This document shows positions 37,515-50,389 of a stretch of DNA of 64,000 nt, piece by piece. This stretch comes from Epiperipatus broadwayi. Lineage: Eukaryota; Onychophora; Udeonychophora; Euonychophora; Peripatidae. The DNA lies in assembly GCA_028023455.1 (NCBI GenBank), contig JAQFVV010000255.1, positions 560,001-624,000 of the forward strand, read 5' to 3'. Under the pieces are notes generated by a model. That model searched no databases. It was given only the letters and a program-made list of their open reading frames with translations, and had not been told where the DNA came from. Position 1 is the stretch's first letter, and each line of letters begins with the position of its first letter. A program made the translations under genes and the position numbers.

Positions 37515-37640
37515 AAATTATTAGATGGAAGTCGAACTCCAATAATGTGCTATTACTTTAAATATGACATGAGTGCGCGAAATTTATAATATTTAAAGTA
37601 ATAGCGCATTATCAGCACTCCACTTCTGATCTAATAATTT
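37515..37640. mobile_element. Small palindromic MITE, copy 1
   Basis: AAATTATTAGAT at the left end and its complement at the right enclose arms with AATGTGCTATTACTTTAAAT. A larger relative lies at 56.33 kb. Confidence 0.7.
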
Positions 37641-37744
37641 TTATCACATAAAAGAAGACCGTATACAAAGATATTAAGAAGAAACATGAATCGCATAACT
37701 TCAAAACCACATTAAATAAATCTGCATAAAACGAGACCCGGGTG

Positions 37745-37974
37745 TAATTCTTTAGGAATGTTTTAGGAAAAGTGATATTTTATTTGACAGGTATTTCAAT
37801 GTACTTTAGTCTAATTAAATTAAATTAAAAAATGCTGCTTATTATAAATAAATTTTTTATTATATAAATATTATCTTATACTGTAAATAAATATTTTTCC
37901 TATTAATTAAATACATTTTTATTTCATTGTCTCTGTTACATTATCACATTTATTACTTTAAAAAATCTAAAATA
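37745..37974. other. Short non-coding spacer
   Basis: Nothing recognised. Confidence 0.4.
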
Positions 37975-38175
37975 ATATAAGCTGAGCATTGATTGTATAT
38001 ATGTGTGGAGATGATAATCTGGACCAACTGACGAGTGCTGGCTTAACACGAAAAACTTATATTGGTAATTATTTATCTTTTCAATATGTGTGTGATCAAG
38101 TGTGTAAGCAGTATGAGATAACGTGGATAATTGAGGGTCATGTGAAAGTCTGAGTTCAAAACTCCTACATATAAC
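37975..38175 (+). repeat. Family R repeat copy, 5'-truncated
   Basis: From TAAGCTGAGCATTGATTG through the hammerhead to GGTCATGTGAAAGTCTGAG. About the first half of the family is missing. It shares the tRNA-B-box-like end. Confidence 0.8.
38023..38066 (+). ncRNA. Hammerhead ribozyme, type I (best preserved in family R)
   Basis: Stem I ACCAA/TTGGT is a perfect 5 bp. Core CTGACGA fits CTGANGA. Stem II GTG/CAC has the canonical G-C first pair. GAAA. U at 38,060 and A at 38,061 occupy the U-H cleavage site directly before TTGGT. Stem III is minimal. All core nucleotides are present. Its stem I differs completely from that of families A and B, so it is a separate lineage. Confidence 0.7.
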
Positions 38176-38264
38176 ATATTGAAGTGCAGGCATGAAAAAG
38201 CCTGAACTGTAGAAAAAATTCATATATTAAAATAATAATGTTTTATTATCATTATTTAATAAGA

Positions 38265-39035
38265 TTGATAAAAAATCAAGTCAGATGACCTAATTTTAAT
38301 AAAGCTCCTATTTACAAATGTTATATATAGAGTAAGTTAAAAACAAACTCTTATGAAGCTTCAAAAATACCCTCAACCTCAGACCGCGGTTTCTGCCTCT
38401 AGCGTCATCAGTGAGGTGCTAGGGAATAAAAATACTAGAACTAGTCCAGCATTTTATCAATGCCTAACTATTGAGAAGAAAATCTGAAACTTTCAGACAT
38501 TTAAATGTCCAAAAATCCAGCTATCTAACTCAAATAGCAGTATGGGACTGAAACTAAGTTCAGATCCACCATATATTAATAGCTCTAGCAATATAAAATC
38601 GCCAAAGCATTAATAGCAAAAAACTAAAATTAAATTGATAAAAAATCAAGTCAGATGACCTAATTTTAATAAAGCTCCTATTTACAAATGTTATATATAG
38701 AGTAAGTTAAAAACAAACTCTTATGAAGCTTCAAAAATACCCTCAACCTCAGAGCGCGGTTTCTGCTATTAATGCTTTGGCGATTTTATATTGCTAGAGC
38801 TATTAATATATGGTGGATATGAACTTAGTTTCAGTCCCATACTGCTATTTGAGTTAGATAGCTGGATTTTTGGACATTTAAATGTCTGAAAGTTTCAGAT
38901 TTTCTTCTCAATAGTTAGGCATTGATAAAATGCTGGATAGTTCTAGTATTTTTCCTAGACCTCACTGATGATGCAGGTCTGAGGTTGAGGGTATTTTGAA
39001 GTTCTAAGTTTATTTTTAACTTACTCTATATATAA
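38265..39035. mobile_element. Complete hammerhead element with 12-bp target duplication (family A)
   Basis: TATTTAATAAGA flanks the element at 38,253-38,264 and 39,036-39,047. A 126-bp block starting AAAAATCAAGTCAGATGACC at 38,270 is repeated at 38,641 (monomer about 372 bp). After it the sequence turns around and runs as an inverted copy to 39,035. The order is monomer, partial monomer, inverted tail, the same as at 19.75 kb. The inverted part also keeps a deleted hammerhead (CTGATGATGCAGGTC near 38,957). It is non-coding. Confidence 0.85.
38377..38416 (-). ncRNA. Hammerhead ribozyme, type I
   Basis: On minus: stem I CCTCA/TGAGG, five Watson-Crick pairs. Core CTGATGA. Stem II has GC/GC near its start around TAGAG, with a first C-A mismatch. 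GAAA. CCGCGGTC gives a G+C-rich stem III and cleavage after GTC. Core nucleotides are intact and stem II is marginal. Confidence 0.65.
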
Positions 39036-39317
39036 TATTTAATAAGAGTATATTTCAATGGTCACATAAAGTTTATTTATCTAATTTACTTATTTATTTT
39101 ACCTGCATTATAAAGCTAAATACTGTGTTTATTTGTTTTATTCGAAATGCACTTGTAATGTAGTTGGTAGCATAAAATATCCCTTTTCTACCTGCTACAG
39201 TATTTCATGTTAATATTTGTTGAAAGTTTATATCAAAAAATATGAACTTTAGATATTTTATAGGTGATAGAAATGAAATATTTATCTTGAAGAACTTTAA
39301 GATATTTTAGAAATGTT

Positions 39318-39405
39318 TTATCTCAACCACTTTATAACTTCATCATCATGTTCTGAAAAACATCTTTCAGAACATGATGATGAAATTATAAAGTGGTTGA
39401 GATAA
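39318..39405. repeat. Near-perfect 41-bp hairpin
   Basis: Left arm 39,318-39,358 starts TTATCTCAACCACTTTATAA. Right arm 39,365-39,405 is its complement with about one mismatch. The loop is 6 nt (AACATC with flanking A's). It could be a tiny MITE or a small-RNA hairpin; nothing else supports either. Confidence 0.9.
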
Positions 39406-40129
39406 TTAATTTGGGTCAAAACATGCATGTCTAGCAGAATAAACACATGGACTTAGGGCAGTTTTTATTTGGAAAGGGAGAGCTTAGCAGAGTAAAGAAT
39501 TATTAACTGTAACCTTCTGTAATAAAGTCAAATACAGGACATTATATTTGACACTGGGAAAATAATAGTTTCAGTATCTTAAAAATTATAAATTGAGTGA
39601 ACAGACTACTGATTCATACTTTCTTAGCACAAGTGGTTAATTTGCATCTGTGTGTTTAGCTCTGTCCTATTATATAGCATATTCTAAGAAGAATAAAAAT
39701 TACAAAGTTCAGCTAGAATAAAAAAGAATGAATTAGTGTCATTGTCATCAACGATATGATTTTCTTGCCTAGAAATAATGTGTATGTCTATTGCTGACTC
39801 CCTCCAAAATTCTACCCAGTGATGATAGCCAACCTTAGCTTAAAGTAATGGATGAGAAAAATATTGTTTATCATTAATGACCAGCCTTAAAAAAATGACA
39901 ATTGTACAGAGAAAATAAACCTATTGTTAATAACTAGCCAGAAATATTAATTAAGAGCATAAAAATGGATCATTCACCTAATAAACTATAAAAAAACTAT
40001 ACTAGAATTGTGTAATATATATATATATATATCAAAAATCATAAATTTCTGACTTATCAACATATGTAAGTGCTTACATTAATTAAGAAACTCTATAAGA
40101 TTGTTTTATACATATATAAATAACAGTAA
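39406..40129. other. Non-coding, nothing recognised
   Basis: No supported feature. Confidence 0.5.
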
Positions 40130-40485
40130 AAATAATAAATATAATGGTAATTAATTATTATATACAGTCTTTCAATCTGCAGAAATACTTTTAGTTACTT
40201 CCTTAATCCTCAACTGCCATTAAATTCAAAAAACAGAATGAAAGCAAATGTCATAACAAAAGAGAAATTAAGGAATCAATTTTAATAAATAGAAATAAAA
40301 TGAATATAATTATTAGACAAACTGCTAACATTAAAATTCAGGATTCATGGAATTTGAATTGATGATGTTTCCTTCCATTATGTTTTTTGAATTTAAAGGC
40401 AGTTGAGAAGGGTTAAGGAATTAACTGAAAGTACTTCTGCAGATTGAAAGACTATATAATAGTTAATTACCATTATATTTATTAT
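40130..40485. mobile_element. Palindromic MITE (GTACTTCTGCAG family), copy 1
   Basis: Arms 40,130-40,244 and about 40,372-40,485 share TGGTAATTAATTATTATATA, TCTTTCAATCTGCAGAAATA and CTCAACTGCC. The loop is about 125 bp. A shorter relative is at 61.47 kb. Confidence 0.75.
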
Positions 40486-42394
40486 TTTTATTGTTATTAC
40501 AATAGTTTTTAATTAACATTTTATTTGTATTATATATATATACACCCACATATATATGATACATGAGAGAATAGTAATATATTACATTATAAGATCCATA
40601 TTTAATTAGAGAATATTTGAACTCAGACTTTCATACTCTCTTAATCATCCACTCCATATTTAGTTTACTATGATTATTGCCATTATATCATATTATCATG
40701 TTGTTTTATCCTCCGCCTTGAAGGGAATTATATATTTATATATTTGTTTTAAATTAAGTATAAGAATGTATATATATTTTTATGAAAATCATTTTATTAA
40801 TTTTAAAATGTTCATAATTAAAACATTAATCAGATGTATAGCAAAAGAGGAAATAATAGCTCTTAGTTTAAAATATTAAAAGCCATGATAATTAATGACT
40901 GCTCAATGATTTTACATTTGATTTAAAAATTTGTAAAGTCAATGACATAGCATGATAGTATTGACACATTTATATTTTGCTATTACTACCTAAAATAAAA
41001 TATTAAGTTTAAAAAAAGACCTCTGGTCTCAATTATCATTCTTGTAGCTAAATGTGATTTTTATCACCTAAAGAATAAAATTTGAACCTAATTTTCTGGT
41101 CATTCCTCAGGGAAGTATTAATTAAGGTGGTACCTTAATGGAATTGGGTTAGTTGCTATCAGTCCAAACTGAAATATAAATGTTTAGTTAGCTCATCTTT
41201 CAAATGGCACTCAGCAATCTATATATAGGTATATAATATAATTATGATAACGATGATAAGCATGAAATATTACTGATGCTAGGTTGAAACAAACAATGTG
41301 CTCATTAACTTATAAGGCCCTTCAGTATAGTCATCACTAATTTTTGGATTGGAGAACTTTATCAAGATCCATTGCAATATATTTATTTACTATATGTAAA
41401 ATATTAACAACAATAGATATAAAATGCAATTTTACAATATGTTCACATATCTATCATTACAAGATATAAATATATGTGTGTGTCTAAGATATGGCTTAGT
41501 GCATTAAATTATGATGTTTTTGTTTGAGTTTGTATAAATTTTATCTGTTATGATTCTAAGTAATAACTAATCTAACCTGATAATTTATTTTGAAACAAAC
41601 TTTTTATTATGAAATTTATCTGTACTTGTTTGCTTTCATTCAAATGAAATTTAAAATTGAAACCAAAAAAGTAGTTAACATGTATTCTAATAAAAAGTAT
41701 TAATTTGAAATAAAAAATAATAATTAATATTATATAAAAAATATGCTGAATTTAGAAGGGGGTGGCATTAAAATGATTGCTTCCATGTGATGCTTTTTTT
41801 TTGTCTGTAGAGCAAAAAGTAATCAAATTTGTCTTATATTCTTTTCAAATTAAAATGAAAGTGATTTAAATGGAATTAAAATTCAATGTAAAGGAAAATA
41901 ATTTTAATACTTAAAAGAATATACAAAAAGTAATAAAGTAATTTAAAGAATTCTATCTTATTTGATAGTTCTATTTTTTAGGTATAAGCTATAGCCAAAA
42001 TAGATATGACAAAAAGCATCCACCCACCCCTCACCCATCTTCCAAATAATGATAAAAAAAAATAAAAAATATATTTTGAAACAAAAAATTGTTGAGATTG
42101 AATTGGGATTCTTCTAAAATAAAATACAAGGCATTATCATTGTTTTAAAATGGGAACAGATAAATGTGAAATTCTAATAAATCTGTAAAAGTATGCTTTA
42201 AAATTAAAAATTGCATTTATAATTTTTAAAATATTTTAAAAGATCACACAATGTCTGTAAATGTGTTAGCAATCATTTTAACAAGACATTGCCATTATTT
42301 TTCCTGTTACCATTACATTAGCATTTGTTAATTTTTATTTTTAAAAATAAACATATGTGTATAAAATAAAAATCTAATCATGTTTACTTTTATC
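40486..42394. other. A+T-rich stretch, nothing recognised
   Basis: About 1.9 kb with only short chance frames and TA runs. Confidence 0.5.
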
Positions 42395-42625
42395 TGTTAA
42401 TAATTATTATACAATTATTGTGTAAAAATAATTATGAATCTTTAATAAACTATGGAAAACACCAATTTCTTTTTTTGATATTCCAAAAATCTTCTTTAAA
42501 TTATCTTCCAAATGCTTTTAAAATCCTGATTATAAAAAACTATATCCATCAAACACACGAAGGCAGGAATTACTTTGACTTTGCTGCTCATTGGAAATTA
42601 CTGATCTTTTTAATTAATATATGAG
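42395..42625. repeat. Dispersed repeat, copy 2
   Basis: It matches 29,655-29,890 in block order: AATTATTGTGTAAAAATAAT, ATTCCAAAAATCTT, CATCAAACACA, TACTGATCTTTTTAAT. Confidence 0.5.
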
Positions 42626-44649
42626 TATTGTGATATTTCTGTTTCTAGAACCAATTGAGTGCATACACCAGAAAAATAACATTAAAGGTTCTGCAGAAGA
42701 GCAATTCAAAGTAAAAAGATTATGACTGCCATCTTTAAACAAGTGCCCACATAGACATTGAGCCTCATATTAATAGATATAAATCCTAAAAATGTCCAAT
42801 ATATTAAAAGATCAATATTGGAAATTAAAAACTTAAATTCAATAAATTTCAATATTTTAATAACAAAAGCAAGAAAGTGTATATTCAAAAACACTATAAT
42901 GTTATACTAAAGTCATTCAAGTAATAGAAAACCTATGGTTTGCAGCAATTATAGTAGAAATCGATTGTTCAGCAAATAAATTTTAGTATATATATATATA
43001 TATATATACCCCTTTTACTTCAAAAACTATTAGAGATTAACTCTTAACCTGACTATCTCAAGTTAACTCATACATGGCTTAACTCACCCTAATATGGTCA
43101 GTTTTTACTTTATCGTAGCATATTTAGGCTCATTTTAAAGCTTAAAAAGTACTGTAAGATACTTCCCTCTCTTGAATTATTTTACAAGTAAAAAATCAAC
43201 AATATAGGCATTGAAAGCTATAACAAAAAGAGAAGGCAAACCTTCTTTGATGCTGATTGGTTAGTTCTCATCACAAACAATGGATAAGTACCTGTCAATA
43301 ACTTTCACAAATCCAACTTCTTTGTTTTGATTTTGAAAATGAAATGTTTTAGAGCATTTTTTACATATTTTTTTTTACATATTATAACATATTTGTATAA
43401 AATATGCTAAAAATATAATTATTTTTACAAAAATAGTAAGATTTTAGTAAAAAAAGTACAATTTTACTAAAAAATTCTTTACTTAGACACTAATGTAAAT
43501 TGAGAAAGAAATCAATGATGCCTAAACACTTTGTAATTCATTACAAACTTCTTTTTACATTTTATGCTATCGAATATTTTTATAATTATAAATAGAAATT
43601 TAATTTTGAAAAAACTTTTGTTCACTTTCATCATCTGACAAATTATTAATATACTTTTTACAAATGAAACTAAAATGAATATAATATTAAAAGATGAATA
43701 TATATTTACTGCTGATTCTGTAATTGCCCAATCAAAAGTTTAGAGTTGTAACTCACTCAGCCAAACAGAATTCATACATGATAATAGTTAATGAAAAAAA
43801 TTATTTCACCTCAATGATTGTCAATTAGAAATAATTAACAGAGAGTATAGGAAATGTGATCATGTGATGCTTAATGGTTTAGAAATAATTAATAAATCCT
43901 TATGAACATCAAAAACTAAAAATGTTATCTCTGTTTACATGGATATAATCTTTTCATTTTTATTTTTTATTATAATAATAACCCATGGAAATATTTAATT
44001 CAACATTTTATATATATGCGTAGCATTAGAATTAGAATTACTGATCTATTTATCTCCATAGTTCCCACAAATTTAGTTGACATATATCAGATCTTTGGAA
44101 TAAACTTTCAGTTTAATCCACCAATAAATAATCTTTTATTTTTGTTTTTGGATTTAAAGTAATATCTATATTTTTAAGTCTACTTTTAATTTTAAAATTT
44201 AAAACTTTTATAATTTTTCCAATTTTCCTTCTACAATTCATTTATAATTGTCTCAGAAGGGCCTGTGATATTTAGTTACTTCATTCTTGTTGGGTCACTA
44301 TGTACTATGATCTTTTCTGTACTGTCCTTTGTCTTTACATTCCATGTAGCTATTTTTACAATAATTTTAATTTTAAAGGTTTTAATAACAATTCACAATT
44401 GAATTGAAATGCTGAACTCTGAAGTTTGATTTCTTCATAAAAATTGTGTATAAAAAAATGACATTTTAATTTTTTCCATGCTAACACAATTTGATGAAGA
44501 AGATAGAATTGAGGGGGGGGGGTGTATATTCTCATCCCAAGTAGTTTTATATAAATATATGTGAAAGCACATATATATGACTTTTTTTTATACAATGGAA
44601 CTAATTTAAGTAAAAAGGATTGAAATTTTGCTTGTATGTACACTAATAG
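42626..44649. other. A+T-rich stretch; a family B tail relic near 43,855
   Basis: Only GTGATCATGTGATGCTTAAT (about 43,856-43,880) is recognisable, as the end motif of the hammerhead elements. A run of G's lies at about 44,514-44,522. Confidence 0.4.
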
Positions 44650-46950
<2,301 letters not shown>

Positions 46951-47149
46951 CCTTTTGAAATAGATAAAAAAAAAAAAATTCTCTTTTTATTTTTTATTAA
47001 ATTTTTTTTTTTTTTATTATTTAAAAAAAAAAACAATTCTTGAGAAAACTATTTTTTGTTATTTAAAATTTATTATATACAGTAATAAAAAATAGAAAAA
47101 CAAAATAACAACTATACTTACTATATCTTCTGCATTCCCAAGCGTTTTA
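46951..47149. other. A/T homopolymer-rich spacer
   Basis: Long A and T runs between two LINE relics; possibly their tails. Confidence 0.4.
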
Positions 47150-48000
47150 AATGAAGAGGTGAGACATGCAATTAAATCTAAGAAATGAAGAGCTTCAAGA
47201 AATAATAAAATTATTGTTAATATCCTAAAAAAGCAGGTGGAAAAATAGAAAAGTTATAGGCAAATCTATATACAAAATATCTAAATGATAAAAATGTACC
47301 AAATGATTAGAAGAATGCAGTAATAATACTGATATTTTGAAAAGATCTTATAAAAGATATTAAAAATTACAGATCTATCAGTTTTTCCATTCTATATAAA
47401 AATCTTTACCAATATAATTACAACTATATTGCTCTGAATTTTGAATTCAAACCAATAAAAAGAACAACCTGGATTTAAAAGTCGTTTTAGCACAGTGAAT
47501 CATATCCAAGCATTGAGAGAAATTATGGAAAAGAGCAATGAATTTGAGTTGCCATTATGCTTTGGATTTGTATATTATAATAAGGCATTTAGTTTTATAA
47601 GTATTTCAAGTGTTTACAGTTTTGGACCATCAAGGTGCACAACATTGTTATAATATGTAAAATGTTTATCAAAATGTAGCAGCAATTATTAGACTGCATG
47701 ATGACTCTAAGATTACCTCTTAATTAAAAGATCGTAATAAGTTACATTTATAATGAATCCATTGAATCAATAAGTTTTAGCCAAGGTATCCCCCAAAGAG
47801 ATATTTTGACATATTTGCTATTTATTATTTTTACAGCAACAGAAGCACAAATATAACAGCACTGAGAACTTTTTGTGCTGCTGATTAAAAAAATATATAT
47901 TTATATTAATAAACTATCAGTCTGACCTAATCAAGTTGACTTGAATTAGTTCAAATATTTTTGTATAAGAACCATTCTGAATTAAATGTTAAGAAATGTG
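47150..48000 (+). mobile_element. Dead LINE, reverse transcriptase fragment
   Basis: The translation reads KNYRSISFSILYKIFTNII (about 47.36 kb), EQPGFKSRFSTVNHIQAL and ELPLCFGFVYYNKAF (47.46-47.59 kb), then SISFSQGIPQRDILTYL (about 47.78 kb). These are the fingers, palm and template-grip blocks of a non-LTR reverse transcriptase. The palm Asp of FxDyxKAF is replaced (FVYYNKAF), so the copy is dead. Frameshifts separate the blocks. It is distinct from the LINE at 20.6 kb. Confidence 0.75.
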
Positions 48001-48311
48001 CTATATCATACATCTATGAATAACAAAAAAGTAAAAGGAAGGAATTTCACAGAAACACGAATAAATTTTAATAGAAGCCATTTTTATAAAATACTCTACT
48101 AAGCAAGAGATAGAAAAAGTTACAAAGCTGTAGAAATAATAGTGAGAAATAATAGTTTTTGTATTTGTATATATATTACATTTGCAGAGATAAAACATTC
48201 ATAAATTTTATCGTATATTAAATTGCTTTTAAAATATTAGTTTTATAAATGAATTTTTTTACAATACATGTTTTTTCACACCTACACTCAAATATGTAAA
48301 ACCAAACAACT

Positions 48312-48445
48312 GTTTTAGCATGAAATACTTCTATTGGTGATTGTTTATCTTTTCAACATGTGTGTGATCAAGTGTGTCAGCAGTATGAGATATCATAGAT
48401 AGTTGAGAATCATGTGAAAGTCTGAGTTTAAACCCTCTATATATT
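48312..48445 (+). repeat. Family R repeat copy, 3' part; hammerhead core deleted
   Basis: ACCAA and, further on, TTTTAGCATGAAATACTTCT and ATTGGTGATTGTTTATC are kept, but CTGATGA is lost. It ends CATGTGAAAGTCTGAG, then CCCTCTATAT. Confidence 0.75.
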
Positions 48446-49149
48446 AGTTTTATCTATGATGCATTTTAGATCAGAGATATAGAATCGTAACAAGTATGAC
48501 AAATAAAGAAAACTTTTCGGAGAAATTATTTAACAAGTTTATAAAGTACATAATTATTGATCAGAGAAATATTCATTTTTGCAAAATGAAGGCAAATATT
48601 TAAAGCATGGAACCTAGCTCTGATCATTTGGTGCTCAACATAAATTTTTCTGCATCACAACTCATCTCAATGAGTATTTAATCTCGTGCTTCGTTCTATA
48701 AAAAATGCAATTTTTATTCATATATTGATTTATTTAAATCCCAACTTTATTAATATGTTTCAATTAATCCATTCTGGTTTAAATTGAATTATTTTTTGTT
48801 TATACCCAATTTTATAAAGCAATGATCATTATCTGTATATATATTAAATTGAAAGTGCTATTAATAACTTTTCAGTAATCGGCAAATTTTATCACCACAG
48901 TTGTCATGCTAAACTTTTTCATAAACACAACCAAAGTGCCTTGTAGTGGTGCAGATTAACATTATCTGATATTCACATTGTCTGTGCCTATGAATGCTTT
49001 GACATCTTCCCCCTAATATTTAGCCTCAATCTTGAATTGTTAGAGGTTTCTTTATTAATATAATACTTTGTCATTTCAGTAATATTCTGAAAATGGCAAC
49101 TGCAATCAAAGAGCAATTTTGATTTTCATAATGGATTATTCTCTGGTAC
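48446..49149. other. Non-coding, nothing recognised
   Basis: No supported feature. Confidence 0.5.
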
Positions 49150-49515
49150 ATGAGGAGTCAGAATGACTAACATTAACATGGGTAGGATGACAATATTGGC
49201 ACTAGCGTGGGCTTTGAATGTTCTATCATCATATTTTCAATGAAATTGGTGGCTGAAGAGTTGTGGGTTGGAGAAGTTTGAAGCCTGTCCATTAAAGTAT
49301 GAAGATTGGCTATCTTAATATAAAGCTGAGCACTGATTGTATATATGTGTGGAGATGATAATCTGGACCAACTGATGATTGTTGGTTTAGCATGAAATAC
49401 ATATATTGGTGATTATTTATCTTTTCAACATGTGTGTGATCAGATGGGTCAGCAATATGAGATGGCATGGAGAGTTGAGGGTTATGTGAAAGTCTGAGTT
49501 CGAATCTTTTATATA
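49150..49515 (+). repeat. Family R repeat, near full length
   Basis: From GTACATGAGGAGTCAGAATG through TCTATCATCATATTTTCAAT, the hammerhead and GATTATTTATCTTTTCAACA to GTCTGAGTTCGAATC. The last phrase fits a tRNA B box. This is the best single view of the family (about 365 bp). Confidence 0.85.
49367..49410 (+). ncRNA. Hammerhead ribozyme, type I, family R
   Basis: Stem I ACCAA/TTGGT; core CTGATGA; stem II TGTT/AGCA (one G-T) around GGTTT, with a U-U mismatch at its base; GAAA; U at 49,404 and A at 49,405 before TTGGT. Core complete; minimal stem III. Confidence 0.6.
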
Positions 49516-50389
49516 TTATATTTTATCAAAGTGGTAAAAAAATCTTCCATTTCCTCTAGCTCCAAAAGAGACAGGACAGTCTGTTTCTCAGAATTTTTTT
49601 TTAAATAAAAAACTTTTACTATCAACATTATTTTGTTATTGTACAATATAATAGGCGAATAGTAAATATTTTTGTTTTTTATTTTGCTTTTATAAATATT
49701 TTTTGTTATGTACGACATTATAAAAGAATATACAAATTTAACAATTTTGAATGATGATTTTTATCAAATGTTTAATCAATCTTTATTTTCCACCCATGTT
49801 TTGAAATATTACAATAATTTACAGTTTACATACCATATATCTTTTACTCCACATGTATCATTTATTTATTTATATTCTAATTACAAATATGTAAGACTGT
49901 TAGAATTTCAATAATTTAATAAGTCAAATATTTTACTGAAATATTATTTTCATATTTTAAAACATTGAGATATTTTTTATTCTATATGAAAATATTATTT
50001 ATTTCATAAGTATAAATATTTCAAAATGTTATAATTGTAATCCATTTTTTGAAGAAAAAATGCTTTAAAAAAACATGCCAAAAGAATTCAATTTAAATCA
50101 CTAATTATTTCAATAATTCATTACCAAGTTAATTCAGATATCTACTTTCTACTTTTGTCTATGATTTTATTAAATAGATTATAAGTATTAGCAATGATAG
50201 AAAGCAGAGCAAAATTAAAAATCTGGAAATCAGTTACAATTAAATGTTTGAAAGTAGGTTAATAATTATTTTTACAAAACTATTATATAATATAAGCTAA
50301 GTTCCCAACAATTAATTGGTCAATTACATATAAATTATATAAAGTTTAAATAAACTTCATACATATCATTATACAACTTTGCTAGTGGT
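49516..50389. other. A+T-rich stretch, nothing recognised
   Basis: Short frames only; no supported gene. Confidence 0.5.

Larger units (their letters stand above)
36396..37744. mobile_element. TA-target MITE, copy 2 (with nested insertions)
   Basis: Same termini as the copy at 32.84 kb: CACCTGGGTCTCATTTTATG left, and CACCCGGGTCTCGTTTTATG right on the complement, with TA on both sides. It is longer (1,349 bp) partly because a SINE (36.9 kb) and a small palindromic MITE (37.5 kb) sit inside. Confidence 0.75.
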
